Source: Streptomyces aurantiogriseus (lineage in GTDB: Bacteria > Actinomycetota > Actinomycetes > Streptomycetales > Streptomycetaceae). From it: DNA of 64,000 nt. Location of the stretch: the NCBI RefSeq assembly GCF_014649375.1, contig NZ_BMSX01000009.1, positions 292,435 to 356,434 of the forward strand. The letters run 5' to 3'. Made by a program: the position numbers and the translations under genes. Of the stretch, positions 16,373-25,094 are shown in pieces. Within the stretch, counting starts at the first letter, position 1; the number at the start of each line of letters is the position of its first letter. A model generated the notes under the pieces. The model was not told the origin of the DNA. It ran no database searches and saw only the letters and a list, made by a program, of their open reading frames with translations.

Positions 16373-18055
16373 TTGAGCACGCACAAGAGACACCTCACGC
16401 GCAGACGTGTGCTCGGGGCCTCCGCGATCGGCGTCGCCGCCACCGGCGCCGCCGTCGCGGGAGGCGCCGGCCTCCTCTCGTCCGCCTCCGCCGCCGCGTT
16501 CGGTTACTCGGACGACGGCAGGAACTACGTCGTCGACACCGGCGCCTCGCTGGTCTTCAAGGTCTCCAAGACGACCGGCGACCTCACCTCCCTGGCCTAC
16601 AAGGGCAAGGAGTACGAGGGCTACGGCGGCAAGCACTCGCACGTCGAGTCGGGCCTCGGCGCCTCCACCGTCACGATCAGGCAGACAGGATCGACGATCC
16701 TGATCAAGGTCGTGCACGGCGCGATCACCCAGTGGTACGCGGCCCGCAGCGGCCAGAACAACGTCTACCTGTGGACGCACAAGGCGGACGCCTCCTTCAC
16801 CGCGACCCGCTTCATCGTCCGCCTCAAGCCGGGGATGTTCCCCAACGAGGGCCCGGACTCCTGGATCGAGGCCTCGGACAAGGTCATCGAGGCGGGCGAC
16901 GTCTGGCGGCGCGCGGACGGCACCACGCACTCCAAGCACTACTCGGGCAAGCGGGTCATCGACTACGACCACATCGGCTTCACCACCGGCTCGGTGGGTC
17001 TGTGGATCGTCCGCTCCAACCACGAGAAGGCCTCCGGAGGCCCCTTCTACCGCTCGCTCCTGCGCCACTCCAACGACCTCGGCGCCGGCCTGTACGAGAT
17101 CCTGCACTACAACCAGGCCCAGACCGAGCCGGAACGTTTCGGCCTCCAGGGCCCGTACGTCCTCGCCTTCACCGACGGCGGCGCGCCCTCCTCCTCCCTG
17201 TCCCACGACAAGCTGGACACCTCCTGGGTGGACGGCCTCGGCATCACCGGCTGGGTCGGCAGGGCGGGCCGCGGCAAGGTGGCGGGCGTCGGCCTGAAGG
17301 GCATGGACGCGAAGTACGCCTACACCGTGGGCTTTGCCAACGCGGACGCCCAGTACTGGGCGAAGGCCGCGGCCGGCACCGGCGCCTTCTCCTGCAAGGG
17401 GATGCTGCCGGGCACGTACACCCTCACCGTCCACAAGGGCGAACTCGCCGTGCACACACAGTCGGTGAAGGTGACGGCGGGCGGCACCACCGCTCTGAAC
17501 AGCATCACCCTCACCGGCGACCCCTCCACCGCGCGCACCCTGTGGCGGCTCGGCGACTGGGACGGCACGCCCGGCGAATTCAAGAACGCCACGCTGATGA
17601 CGTACGCGCACCCCTCCGACGCCCGGGCGGCGAAGTGGACGGGGAACGTCACGATCGGCAGCGGCGACGCGGCCAAGTCCTTCCCGGCGTACCTGTGGAA
17701 GGACGTCAACGACGGCGTCCTCGTCTACTTCAGGCTCACCAAGGAGCAGGCGGCCGCCGCGCACACCCTGCGCGTCGGCGTCACGGACGCCTTCGCGAAC
17801 GGCCGCCCGCGCGTCACCGTGAACGACTGGGTCTCCCCCGTCCCCGCGGCCCCCTCCCAGCCCTCGACCCGTTCCCTGACGACGGGTTCCTACCGGGGCA
17901 ACAACCACACGTTCACCTTCAACGTCCCGGCCACCGCCTGGAAGACGGACGCCTCGCAGTACAACGTCCTGAAGCTGAACATCGTGAGCGGTTCGAGCGG
18001 CACGGCCTACCTGAGCCCGGGCACGTCGTTCGACTGCATCGACTTGCTGGCCTGA
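16373..18055 (+). CDS. Secreted rhamnogalacturonan lyase, family PL4
   Basis: 560 residues, starting at a rare TTG codon with GGAG nine bases upstream; no ATG or GTG in frame precedes the Tat signal HLTRRRVLGASAIG. The mature protein has the PL4 three-domain order: a catalytic beta-sandwich (about 45-300, FGYSDDGRNYVVDTGASLVF, then HVESGLGASTVTI), a fibronectin-like domain (about 315-385, GMLPGTYTLTVHKGELAV), and a C-terminal carbohydrate-binding beta-sandwich (RLGDWDGTPGEFKNA to the end). It cuts the rhamnogalacturonan I backbone by beta-elimination. It complements the neighbouring pectate lyases. Confidence 0.9.
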   Translation: MSTHKRHLTRRRVLGASAIGVAATGAAVAGGAGLLSSASAAAFGYSDDGRNYVVDTGASLVFKVSKTTGDLTSLAYKGKEYEGYGGKHSHVESGLGASTVTIRQTGSTILIKVVHGAITQWYAARSGQNNVYLWTHKADASFTATRFIVRLKPGMFPNEGPDSWIEASDKVIEAGDVWRRADGTTHSKHYSGKRVIDYDHIGFTTGSVGLWIVRSNHEKASGGPFYRSLLRHSNDLGAGLYEILHYNQAQTEPERFGLQGPYVLAFTDGGAPSSSLSHDKLDTSWVDGLGITGWVGRAGRGKVAGVGLKGMDAKYAYTVGFANADAQYWAKAAAGTGAFSCKGMLPGTYTLTVHKGELAVHTQSVKVTAGGTTALNSITLTGDPSTARTLWRLGDWDGTPGEFKNATLMTYAHPSDARAAKWTGNVTIGSGDAAKSFPAYLWKDVNDGVLVYFRLTKEQAAAAHTLRVGVTDAFANGRPRVTVNDWVSPVPAAPSQPSTRSLTTGSYRGNNHTFTFNVPATAWKTDASQYNVLKLNIVSGSSGTAYLSPGTSFDCIDLLA

Positions 18056-18076
18056 GCCCCTCTCGGGCCGGCAAGA

Positions 18077-18112
18077 GAAAGCCCCCGCCGGCGGTCACCG
18101 GCGGGGGCTTTC
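18077..18112. terminator. Bidirectional terminator between the PL4 and PL9 genes
   Basis: A perfect 15-bp stem (18077-18091 with 18098-18112), loop CGGTCA, between convergent stop codons. Confidence 0.9.
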
Positions 18113-18118
18113 GCCTGC

Positions 18119-19273
18119 CTAGTTCATGGTGGAACCGATCGTCGTGGACCCGGTGGTCAGAAACGTCGTCGCCGGCAGCGAACCGTCCGGCTTCCGGGCG
18201 CCGTAAGCCGTCGTCGCGTCCGTCGACCTGAACGCCGGCGTCGACACCCCGCTGTCCCAGTTGTTCGCCGCGGACACCGTGGAGGAACCGAGCTTCGACA
18301 ACCCGCCCTTGTTGCTCACGGCGAGGTTCCGAGCCAGCCGGGCCTTCCCCGTGGCGAAGTAGAACCCGGCCTGCGCGTTGGAGTACGCCGTGTTCCGGTT
18401 CAACGCGATCGCCCCGGTGTTGGAGTTCTCGGTGAACCCGTGCAAGGTGTTGTCCCAGGCGGCGTTGTTGTTGACCAGGTGCGCTACGGCGACGCCTCCA
18501 CCGCCCAGTTTGAACCCGTTGCCGTTGCCCTCGAAGGCGGCGTCGCTCCACCGGTTCTTGCCGTTGCCGAAGGCCCACGAGTGCTCGATGGTGACCGGCG
18601 TGGAGAACTGCCACAGGTCGAGGCCGTCGTCGGAGTTGTTGTAGAGACGGGCACCGGTGATCCTGTTGCCGCTCCCCGAACCGAACTTGATGGCGATGCC
18701 GTCCGCGTTCTGCCCGTGCCCGGCGGCGTCGTAGTTGCCGTGACTGTCCAGGTTCTGCACGAGGTTGTCGACCGTGTTGTCGCCGCGCAGGGTGAACCCG
18801 GAGTCGCCGTTGTCGGCGGTGACGAGGTTCTTGAACACGCCACCCTTCGACGACGTCACCACGAAGCCCTGAGCCGGCGACTTCTGGAAGGTCAGGTTCT
18901 GGACGGTCCAGTAGCTGCCGTAGATCCCGGCGAGCCAGGAGCCGGCGGGCAGCTTGGACCCGTCGATCTTGACCTTCTCACTGCCGTACGCCTGGAGCGT
19001 GATCCGGTTCGACGAGGTGCCGCTGGCCGTCGACTTCAGGGTGGCCGCCGGGTAGTAGGTACCGCCACGGACCTGGATGACCGTACCGGCGACCGCGTTC
19101 TTCACGGCCGACTCCAGCTGAGCGGTGGTGGAGACGGTGACCGTCGACGTGGCGGCCTGCGCGCCGTCGTTCGTCAGGCCGAGGTAGACGCCGCCCGCCC
19201 CCGCGGCGACGGCCACCGCGGCGGCGATCGAGAGGGTCCGCGTCCTGCGGTGGCGTCCGGTGCTCAAGCGCAC
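18119..19273 (-). CDS. Secreted pectate lyase, family PL9 (right-handed beta-helix)
   Basis: 384 residues, GTG start behind AGGAAAGGA. A signal peptide spans about residues 1-40. The beta-helix carries the PL9 pattern: ADGIAIKFGSG, NNSDDGLDLWQ (paired calcium aspartates) and NGNGFKLGGG, whose lysine matches the catalytic base described for PL9 enzymes. It degrades polygalacturonate by beta-elimination outside the cell. A second, broken copy lies 4.6 kb away. The upstream region holds a CGAAACTTTC box and a hairpin. It is the last minus-strand gene before a terminator and is not obviously part of the caspase cassette just upstream. Confidence 0.9.
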   Translation of the reverse strand: MRLSTGRHRRTRTLSIAAAVAVAAGAGGVYLGLTNDGAQAATSTVTVSTTAQLESAVKNAVAGTVIQVRGGTYYPAATLKSTASGTSSNRITLQAYGSEKVKIDGSKLPAGSWLAGIYGSYWTVQNLTFQKSPAQGFVVTSSKGGVFKNLVTADNGDSGFTLRGDNTVDNLVQNLDSHGNYDAAGHGQNADGIAIKFGSGSGNRITGARLYNNSDDGLDLWQFSTPVTIEHSWAFGNGKNRWSDAAFEGNGNGFKLGGGGVAVAHLVNNNAAWDNTLHGFTENSNTGAIALNRNTAYSNAQAGFYFATGKARLARNLAVSNKGGLSKLGSSTVSAANNWDSGVSTPAFRSTDATTAYGARKPDGSLPATTFLTTGSTTIGSTMN

Positions 19274-19302
19274 GGGGCGTTCCTTTCCTAGGGAAGTGGG
19301 AG

Positions 19303-19336
19303 GAAACGGGCCGGAGGGGCCGCCCCGGCCCGTTTC
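19303..19336 (-). terminator. 12-bp hairpin between the caspase gene and the PL9 gene
   Basis: GAAACGGGCCGG (19303-19314) pairs perfectly with 19325-19336 around a 10-base loop. It can end transcripts of the EACC1-caspase pair. If the PL9 promoter is upstream near 19392, the hairpin would instead lie in the PL9 leader and could act as an attenuator or stabiliser. Confidence 0.6.
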
Positions 19337-19391
19337 TGGAAAGCAGTCGCCGCCGTGGCCGGAAAGGGTTGCCGGGTTCCCGCGAAAGGAT

Positions 19392-19402
19392 CGAAACTTT
19401 CA
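19392..19402. promoter_or_regulatory. CGAAACTTTC-type box upstream of the PL9 gene
   Basis: CGAAACTTTCA matches nine or ten of the bases of the CGAAANTTTCG inverted repeat known from several Streptomyces xylanase promoters. It lies 119 bp before the PL9 start. Function here is inferred. Confidence 0.45.
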
Positions 19403-19440
19403 CCTCGGAGCGGGACACCGTACGGCGTTCCGAGACTCCG

Positions 19441-20097
19441 TCAGACGCAGGCGTCCGCAGGCGAACCCGGGCGTTCGAGGGAGTCCGACGGCTCCTCCCC
19501 GGGCAGAAAGGCCCGGGCCTGCCGGAGCTCGTCCTCGCTCAGGTCCGCACGGGCGAGCAGCGGCCGCAGAACGGCTTCGGCGCCCCCGGAGGAGAAGCCG
19601 GCCGCGGTGCCGTCGGTGTGGTGTTCCAGCCAGAACAGGGAACACGAGACTGGAGTCGGCGCCTGGCCCATACGGAGAGCCAGGCCGCTGTAACAGCAGT
19701 CGACGATGACCACCTTGCGCCGGGCCCGGGACGTCTCCACGTACTCCCGGATCGCCTCGTACGGCACGGAGTGGTGGCGACGCGTGTGGCTGGAGGCCTC
19801 GGTGGCGAGGAGCAGGCTGCCGTCCCGGTCGTAGTGGCCGTGCCCCGCGTAGTAGACGAGGAGCAGGTCGTCGGCCTCCTCGGCCGCCTGGCACACGGCG
19901 TCGAGGACGTGGCCCCGTTCGCTGTGCGCGGGGAGGACGACGCAGTTCGCCTCGGGGAGGACTCCCACTTCCGGGTCGGTCACCTGTGCTCGCAGCGCGG
20001 GGATGTTCCGGCTGACGCCCTTGAGTTCCGGAAAGTGGCTGAAGGCGTGCACGCCGAAGAACACCGCGCGGGAGCCGCGCGTCTGCTGTTCGGTCAT
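19441..20097 (-). CDS. Caspase-like cysteine peptidase (C14 superfamily)
   Basis: 218 residues from ATG 20097. The core is a caspase/metacaspase-type domain: GSRAVFFGVHAF as first strand, DDLLLVYYAGHGHYD with the catalytic His86, and KVVIVDCCYSG with the catalytic Cys135. These two motifs define the dyad of prokaryotic caspase-like effectors. The roughly 80 residues after the cysteine do not show the usual later strands to my eye, so the C-terminus may be divergent or shortened. Its start overlaps the EACC1 stop by four bases (ATGA). In this pairing the peptidase is the presumed effector of a conflict or cell-death system; its substrate is unknown. Confidence 0.85.
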   Translation of the reverse strand: MTEQQTRGSRAVFFGVHAFSHFPELKGVSRNIPALRAQVTDPEVGVLPEANCVVLPAHSERGHVLDAVCQAAEEADDLLLVYYAGHGHYDRDGSLLLATEASSHTRRHHSVPYEAIREYVETSRARRKVVIVDCCYSGLALRMGQAPTPVSCSLFWLEHHTDGTAAGFSSGGAEAVLRPLLARADLSEDELRQARAFLPGEEPSDSLERPGSPADACV

Positions 20098-20459
20098 GGC
20101 CGGGGCGTACCGGTGTCCGTGCTCTCGCTCTCCAGACCGCGCAGCAGATCCGCCAGTTGTGCGGCGTCGAGGTGGCCGATGTCGACGGTCGTGCTGCCGT
20201 AGGTCAGCCTGCGCCCGCCGCGGAGGGCGGCACCGGCCTTGGCGACCCGCCAACTGGCATAGACGACGGCGGAGTTCGCGATGCTGATGCCGTGGCCGAG
20301 TACGACGTCGAGGGCGTCGAGCGCGCTCATCGTGGCACCGGGCGTGCTGACGGGGGTGACGGACAGCCGGCGGGCCTGCTGATCACGGCTCAGCCAGTCC
20401 TGAAGGTCCGTCAGAGCCTGGGTAACGGAATCCAACGGACGGAGAAGTGGTCTGAACAC
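20094..20459 (-). CDS. EACC1 (effector-associated constant component 1) family protein
   Basis: 121 residues, GTG start. The layout resembles the small EACC1 proteins that precede effector genes in actinobacterial conflict systems: an N-terminal LTDLQDWLSRDQQARR segment, a PGATMSALDALDVVLG loop and helix, a second helix IANSAVVYASWRVAK, and a C-terminal strand-helix TVDIGHLDAAQLADLLRGL. The family's biochemical role is not established; it is thought to recruit or regulate the effector. It is translationally coupled (ATGA) to the caspase gene and diverges from the GH43 gene. Assignment is by pattern and by its characteristic partner. Confidence 0.7.
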   Translation of the reverse strand: MFRPLLRPLDSVTQALTDLQDWLSRDQQARRLSVTPVSTPGATMSALDALDVVLGHGISIANSAVVYASWRVAKAGAALRGGRRLTYGSTTVDIGHLDAAQLADLLRGLESESTDTGTPRP

Positions 20460-20551
20460 GTTCGCACTTCTTGACGCACGGACTCTCGCTGATGAGACTC
20501 CAAAGGCACCCCACCTTCAACAGAAACCCCCACACTCACACAGGATGTGTC

Positions 20552-22762
20552 ATGCGACCCCACTCCGCCCGCACGCTCCTGATCCCCCTCTTCGCTCTTC
20601 TCCTGACCCTCCTCACCTCCCCGCCCAGTACCGCGAACTCCGGAGCCCCGCCTGTGCAGCAGACCCCGTACGCCGGTTACCTCTTCGCCTACTTCACCGG
20701 TGAGGGCACAGCCGACGGCGAGCAGATCCGCTATGCCCTCAGCCGGGGCAACGACCCCCTGCACTGGCGGGAGTTGAACGCCGGCAAGCCGGTCCTGACC
20801 TCCACGACCGGTGAGAAGGGTCTGCGCGACCCGTTCGTGATCCGCTCCCCCGAGGGCGACAAGTTCTACCTGATCGCCACCGACCTGCGGATGTACCAGA
20901 ACAGCAGTGGCAGCTGGGACGAGGTCCAGCGCCACGGCAGCAAGTCGATCATGGTGTGGGAGTCGACGGACCTGGTCCACTGGACCGACCAGCGCCTGGT
21001 GAAGGTCTCCCCGGACAACGCGGGCAACACCTGGGCGCCGGAGGCCTACTGGGACGACTCGCTCGGTGAGTACGTCGTCTTCTGGGCGTCCAAGCTCTAC
21101 GCCGACGACGACCCGAACCACACGGGCTCGACGTACAACAAGATGCTGTACGCGACGACCAAGGACTTCCGCACCTTCAGCGAGCCGAAGGTCTGGAACG
21201 ACCCGGGCTACTCGGTCATCGACTCCACGGTCGTGAAGTACAAGGACACCTACTACCGCTATACCAAGGACGAGCGGGACCCGGCCTCCAGCTCGCCCTG
21301 CGCCAAGTTCATCACCGGGGAGAAGTCGACAGACCTGACCTCCACCACGTACGACTTCGTCGCGGACTGCATCGGCAGCGGGGCGATGGACCGCGGTGAG
21401 GGCCCGACCGTCTTCAAGTCGAACACCGAGAAGAAGTGGTACCTGTTCATCGACGAGTACGGCGGCCGCGGCTACGTCCCCTTCGAGACCACCGACCTCG
21501 ACTCGGGCCGGTGGACCCCGTCCACCGACTACCAGCTCCCGGCGAGCCCGCGGCACGGCACGGTGCTCCCGGTGACGCAGGAGGAGTACGACCGGCTGCT
21601 GGCCGCGTATCCCTCCACGCCGGCCTCGGTCGTGGACGCGACAGCGAAGGACCAGAAGGGGTACGCGATCGTCACTGAGAGCACCTCCAAGGTGGTGCTC
21701 CCCCTGCAGCCCGACGCGGACCTCTCCCGCCTCGCCCCGAAACTCTGGGCCGCTGAGGGCGCGACCGTGAGCCCGAGGTCCGGCACGCGCCGCGACTTCC
21801 GCAAGCCGCAGACGTACACCGTCACGGCGGCGGACGGGACGAAGCGCACCTGGACGGTCGAGGCGGTGCGCACCCGCAGCCCGATCCTGCCCGGCCTCAA
21901 CGCCGACCCGGACGTCCACTACCTGAACGGCGAGTACTGGATCTATCCGACGACGGACGGCTTCCAGGGCTGGAGCGGCACACAGTTCAAGGCGTACTCG
22001 TCGAAGGACCTGGTCCACTGGAAAGACCACGGCGTCATCCTCGACCTGGGTCCGGACGTGACCTGGGCCGACAAGTACGCCTGGGCCCCGGCGATCGCCG
22101 AGCGCGACGGCACGTACTACTTCTACTTCTGCGCCGAGCAGCAGATCGGCGTGGCGGTGGCGGACTCCCCCGCCGGCCCGTTCAAGGACGCGCTGGGCAA
22201 GCCGCTGGTCGCCAAGGGCGGGGCGCTGAGCGGCCAGATGATCGACCCGGCCGTCTTCACCGACGACGACGGCACGTCGTATCTCTACTGGGGCAACGGG
22301 CACGGGTACGTGGTGCCGCTGAACGACGACATGGTGTCGTTCGACTCCTCGCAGGTGAAGGACATCACCCCGGACAACTTCCGGGAGGGTTCCTTCGTGA
22401 TCAAGCGCAAGGGCACGTACTACTTCATGTGGTCCGAGGACGACACCCGCAGCGAGAACTACCACGTGGCCTACGCGACGGGACCGTCCCCGCTCGGCCC
22501 GTGGACCAAGCGGGGCACGATCCTGTCGAAGCGTCCGGAGTACGGCATCCTCGCCACCGGCCACCACTCCGTGGTGAACGTGCCCGGCACCGACGACTGG
22601 TACGTCGTCTACCACCGGTTCGGGCTGAACGGCCCCGGCCGGCCGGGCGGTGACGGCATGCACCGGGAGACCACGATCGACCAGCTGCGGTTCGCCGCCG
22701 ACGGGACGATCGAGCCGGTGGTGCCGACCCTGGAGTCGATCAGGCCGGTACGCACCGGCTGA
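20552..22762 (+). CDS. Secreted two-domain glycoside hydrolase family 43 protein
   Basis: 736 residues from ATG 20552, with a Sec signal at 1-30 (ARTLLIPLFALLLTLLTS). An N-terminal five-bladed propeller of the GH43 type (about 38-320) has GLRDPFVI and MVWESTDLVHW. A small Ig-like, DUF5018-resembling domain (about 340-425, RRDFRKPQTYTVTAADGTKR) follows. A second GH43 domain (about 430-735) carries the full triad: NADPDVHYL (base), GQMIDPAVF (modulator) and FREGSFVI (acid). Likely substrates are arabinan or galactan side chains of pectin. It diverges from the EACC1-caspase pair. Confidence 0.85.
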   Translation: MRPHSARTLLIPLFALLLTLLTSPPSTANSGAPPVQQTPYAGYLFAYFTGEGTADGEQIRYALSRGNDPLHWRELNAGKPVLTSTTGEKGLRDPFVIRSPEGDKFYLIATDLRMYQNSSGSWDEVQRHGSKSIMVWESTDLVHWTDQRLVKVSPDNAGNTWAPEAYWDDSLGEYVVFWASKLYADDDPNHTGSTYNKMLYATTKDFRTFSEPKVWNDPGYSVIDSTVVKYKDTYYRYTKDERDPASSSPCAKFITGEKSTDLTSTTYDFVADCIGSGAMDRGEGPTVFKSNTEKKWYLFIDEYGGRGYVPFETTDLDSGRWTPSTDYQLPASPRHGTVLPVTQEEYDRLLAAYPSTPASVVDATAKDQKGYAIVTESTSKVVLPLQPDADLSRLAPKLWAAEGATVSPRSGTRRDFRKPQTYTVTAADGTKRTWTVEAVRTRSPILPGLNADPDVHYLNGEYWIYPTTDGFQGWSGTQFKAYSSKDLVHWKDHGVILDLGPDVTWADKYAWAPAIAERDGTYYFYFCAEQQIGVAVADSPAGPFKDALGKPLVAKGGALSGQMIDPAVFTDDDGTSYLYWGNGHGYVVPLNDDMVSFDSSQVKDITPDNFREGSFVIKRKGTYYFMWSEDDTRSENYHVAYATGPSPLGPWTKRGTILSKRPEYGILATGHHSVVNVPGTDDWYVVYHRFGLNGPGRPGGDGMHRETTIDQLRFAADGTIEPVVPTLESIRPVRTG

Positions 22763-22766
22763 TCCG

Positions 22767-23870
22767 TCAGTCCATCGTCGCGCCGATGGTGGTGCTGCCC
22801 GTGGTCAGGAACGTGGTCACGGGCAGCGCCCCGTTGGACTGGCGGGCGTTGTAGGTGCTGGAGGCGTCCGTCGACCGGAAGGCGGGCGTCGCGATCCCGG
22901 AGTCCCAGTTGTTGCCGGCCGAGACCACCGAGGAGCCCTTGTTGACCAGGCCGCTGCCGTTGCTCACGGCGAGGTTCTTCCCGAGGCGGGCGGCGCCGGT
23001 GGCGAAGTAGTAGCCCCATTTGCCGTTGGCGTAGGCGGTGGTGCGGTTGATGACGATGGCGCCCTTGTTGGAGTTCTCGGTGAAGCCGTTGCCGGCGTTG
23101 CCCCAGGCGGCCGAGTTGTTGACGACGTGCGCGACGACCTCGCCGTCGCCGCCCAGCTTGTAGCCGTTGCCGTCGCCCGCGAAGGCCGAGTCGGACCAGC
23201 GGTTGACGCCGTTGCCGAAGGCCCAGGTGTGCTCGACGGTGACGGGCGAGGAGAAGGACCAGAAGTCGAGGCCGTCGTCGGAGTTGTTGTAGAGGCGGGC
23301 GCCGGTGATGAGGTTGCCGGTGCCGGAGCCGTACTTCACGGCGATGCCGTCGGCGTTCTCCCCGTGGTTGGCGGGGTCGTAGTGGCCGTAGGAGTCGATG
23401 TTCCGGACCGTGTTGTTCACGGTTCCGTCTCCGGTGAGGGTGAAGCCGGAGTCGCCGCCGTTGATGGTCTTGATGGTGTTCCAGTTGGTGCCGGTGCAGG
23501 ACTGGCAGACGACCGCGCTGTCCGGGGAGTTCTGGAAGGTGATGTGGGAGACGTTTCAGTAGTCGGCGGTCAGCTTGAAGATCCAGTCGCCGTCGGGGAG
23601 GTTCGACCCGTCGATCTTCACGGTCTCCGAGCCGTACGCGGTGAGCGTGATCGGGCTGGAGGAGGTGCCGTTCTTCGTGGACTCCAGGGTGGCTGTCGGG
23701 TAGTAGGTGCCGCCGCGGACCTGGATGACGGTGCCGGCGGTGGCGTTCTTGAGGGCGTTGGACAGGTCGGTGGAGTTGCTGACGACCACGGTGGCGGCCT
23801 GCGCCTGGGTGGGGAGGACGGCGAGGCCGGCGCCGAGGGTGAGGGCCGTGAGAGCGGTACGACGAGACAT
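22767..23870 (-). pseudogene. Second PL9 pectate lyase, interrupted by one in-frame TGA
   Basis: One reading frame of 368 codons from a good ATG and signal peptide (MSRRTALTALTLGAGLAV) to the stop, with codon 105 changed to TGA (23556-23558). The intact paralogue at 18.1-19.3 kb has tryptophan at the same place (SYWTVQNLTF), so a single G-to-A change turned TGG into TGA. Everything after the stop still reads as a normal PL9 protein, including NNSDDGLDFWS and GNGYKLGGDG. Either the gene was inactivated very recently, the stop is read through, or the base is a sequencing error. It follows the esterase gene on the same strand. Confidence 0.9.
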
Positions 23871-23933
23871 GGAGTGCGGGTCCCTTCCGTCGTCGTTGGG
23901 GGATGAGGGGGTGGGGGGTTTACGGGACGGGGT

Positions 23934-25094
23934 TCACAGGACCGTGTCCAGCCAGGTGAAGACCTCGTCCTGCATGCGGTCGACGAAGACATGGCCGAGG
24001 TCGGGCCAGGTCTTCAGGTGCAACCGCTCCTCGGCGTGGCGCGAACGCCAGACGGCGCGCAGCTTGTCGTGGGCCACGCGGACGCCGTCGGCGGGGAACA
24101 GCGGATCGAGTCCGCCGTCGAAGAACAGCATCGGCCTGGGTGCGGCGATGCTCGCCACGTCGGGGAAGTCGAGATGGCGGGGCAGTCCGGGATGGAGCAT
24201 GTAGTAGGCGGACTGGCCGCGCAGGGTGTTGTTGCCGGGCACCATCATTTCCCTGAGCCCGGTCATCCAGCAGACGGCGGCCGCGGCGGCGAGGTCGTCG
24301 CTCAGCGCGGCCGCCTGCCAGGCGCGGAAGGCGCCCATGGAGAAGCCGACGGCCGCGATCCGCCGCCGGTCCACACGGTCGAGCTGGGCGAGGAAACCGG
24401 CGGCCCGGGCGTCCTCGCGGGCCATGAGGCCGGCGAGCGACGAGCCCAGGTTGTAGAAGTTGCTCGCCAGGGCCTGCTGCTGGTCGTAGGCGAGGGGTCC
24501 GCGGTCGCCCCAGCCGAGGGCGTCGGTGGCGAGCACGACATAGCCGCGCCGGGCCAGCTCGTCGCCGACGAAGCGCCCGCTGAAGTACCGCGCCGCCCAG
24601 GCCTCGGCGGACGCCAGCCGGGTGTCGTCGTACCAGGGCCGGACCAGCTTCTCCTTGCCGATGTCGAACTTCGCCCCGTGGTCGTGCAGGAGGAGGACGG
24701 CCGGGAAGGGGCCGGGGCCGTGCGGGGTGAGCAGGGCGGCACGGACGCGTTCGTGACGGGTGAGAGAGAGGGTGACCAACTCCCTTCTGTAGCCGTCGTG
24801 TTCGTCACGTCGGCCGAACTCGGGGGCGTACGGGGTCCCGTCCTCCCGGTCGACGATCAGGGCCTCCTCGACCTTGGCGCGAGCGGCCCGGCGCCAGGCG
24901 CGGAAGTCGCGGATCGGGGAGTTTCCCCAGGCGAGCGGGAAGGTGAGCGCGGCCTTCAGCGCGGGATGGAAGTCGGGCAGCGGCCCGTCGACGACCGCGG
25001 CCTGCGCGCCGGTGGTGGCGACTCCCCCGGCGAGCAGGGCGGCCCCCGACCCGACCACGAACGCCCTCCGCCCCACCCGGTCATGGACACTCAT
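23934..25094 (-). CDS. Secreted alpha/beta-hydrolase, putative acetylesterase
   Basis: 386 residues with a twin-arginine-like signal (GRRAFVVGSGAALLAGG). The alpha/beta-hydrolase core is visible: FPAVLLLHDHGAKFD (oxyanion side), IAAVGFSMGAFRAW with the nucleophile serine in GFSMG, FFDGGLDPLFP (acid) and DLGHVFVDR (histidine). The family resembles acetyl-xylan and dienelactone-type esterases. Its position inside the pectinase operon suggests removal of acetyl or other esters from pectin. Its first 14 bp overlap the end of the pectinesterase gene upstream, so the two are co-translated. The exact substrate is inferred. Confidence 0.8.
   Translation of the reverse strand: MSVHDRVGRRAFVVGSGAALLAGGVATTGAQAAVVDGPLPDFHPALKAALTFPLAWGNSPIRDFRAWRRAARAKVEEALIVDREDGTPYAPEFGRRDEHDGYRRELVTLSLTRHERVRAALLTPHGPGPFPAVLLLHDHGAKFDIGKEKLVRPWYDDTRLASAEAWAARYFSGRFVGDELARRGYVVLATDALGWGDRGPLAYDQQQALASNFYNLGSSLAGLMAREDARAAGFLAQLDRVDRRRIAAVGFSMGAFRAWQAAALSDDLAAAAAVCWMTGLREMMVPGNNTLRGQSAYYMLHPGLPRHLDFPDVASIAAPRPMLFFDGGLDPLFPADGVRVAHDKLRAVWRSRHAEERLHLKTWPDLGHVFVDRMQDEVFTWLDTVL

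Noticed and set aside
20411..22663. 750-codon minus-strand frame opposite the GH43 gene
   Set aside because: Antisense shadow without any motif; codon-position GC bias fits the plus-strand gene.
23556..23558. Selenocysteine reading of the TGA in the PL9 gene
   Set aside because: The paralogue has tryptophan, not cysteine, there, and no SECIS-like hairpin follows directly.
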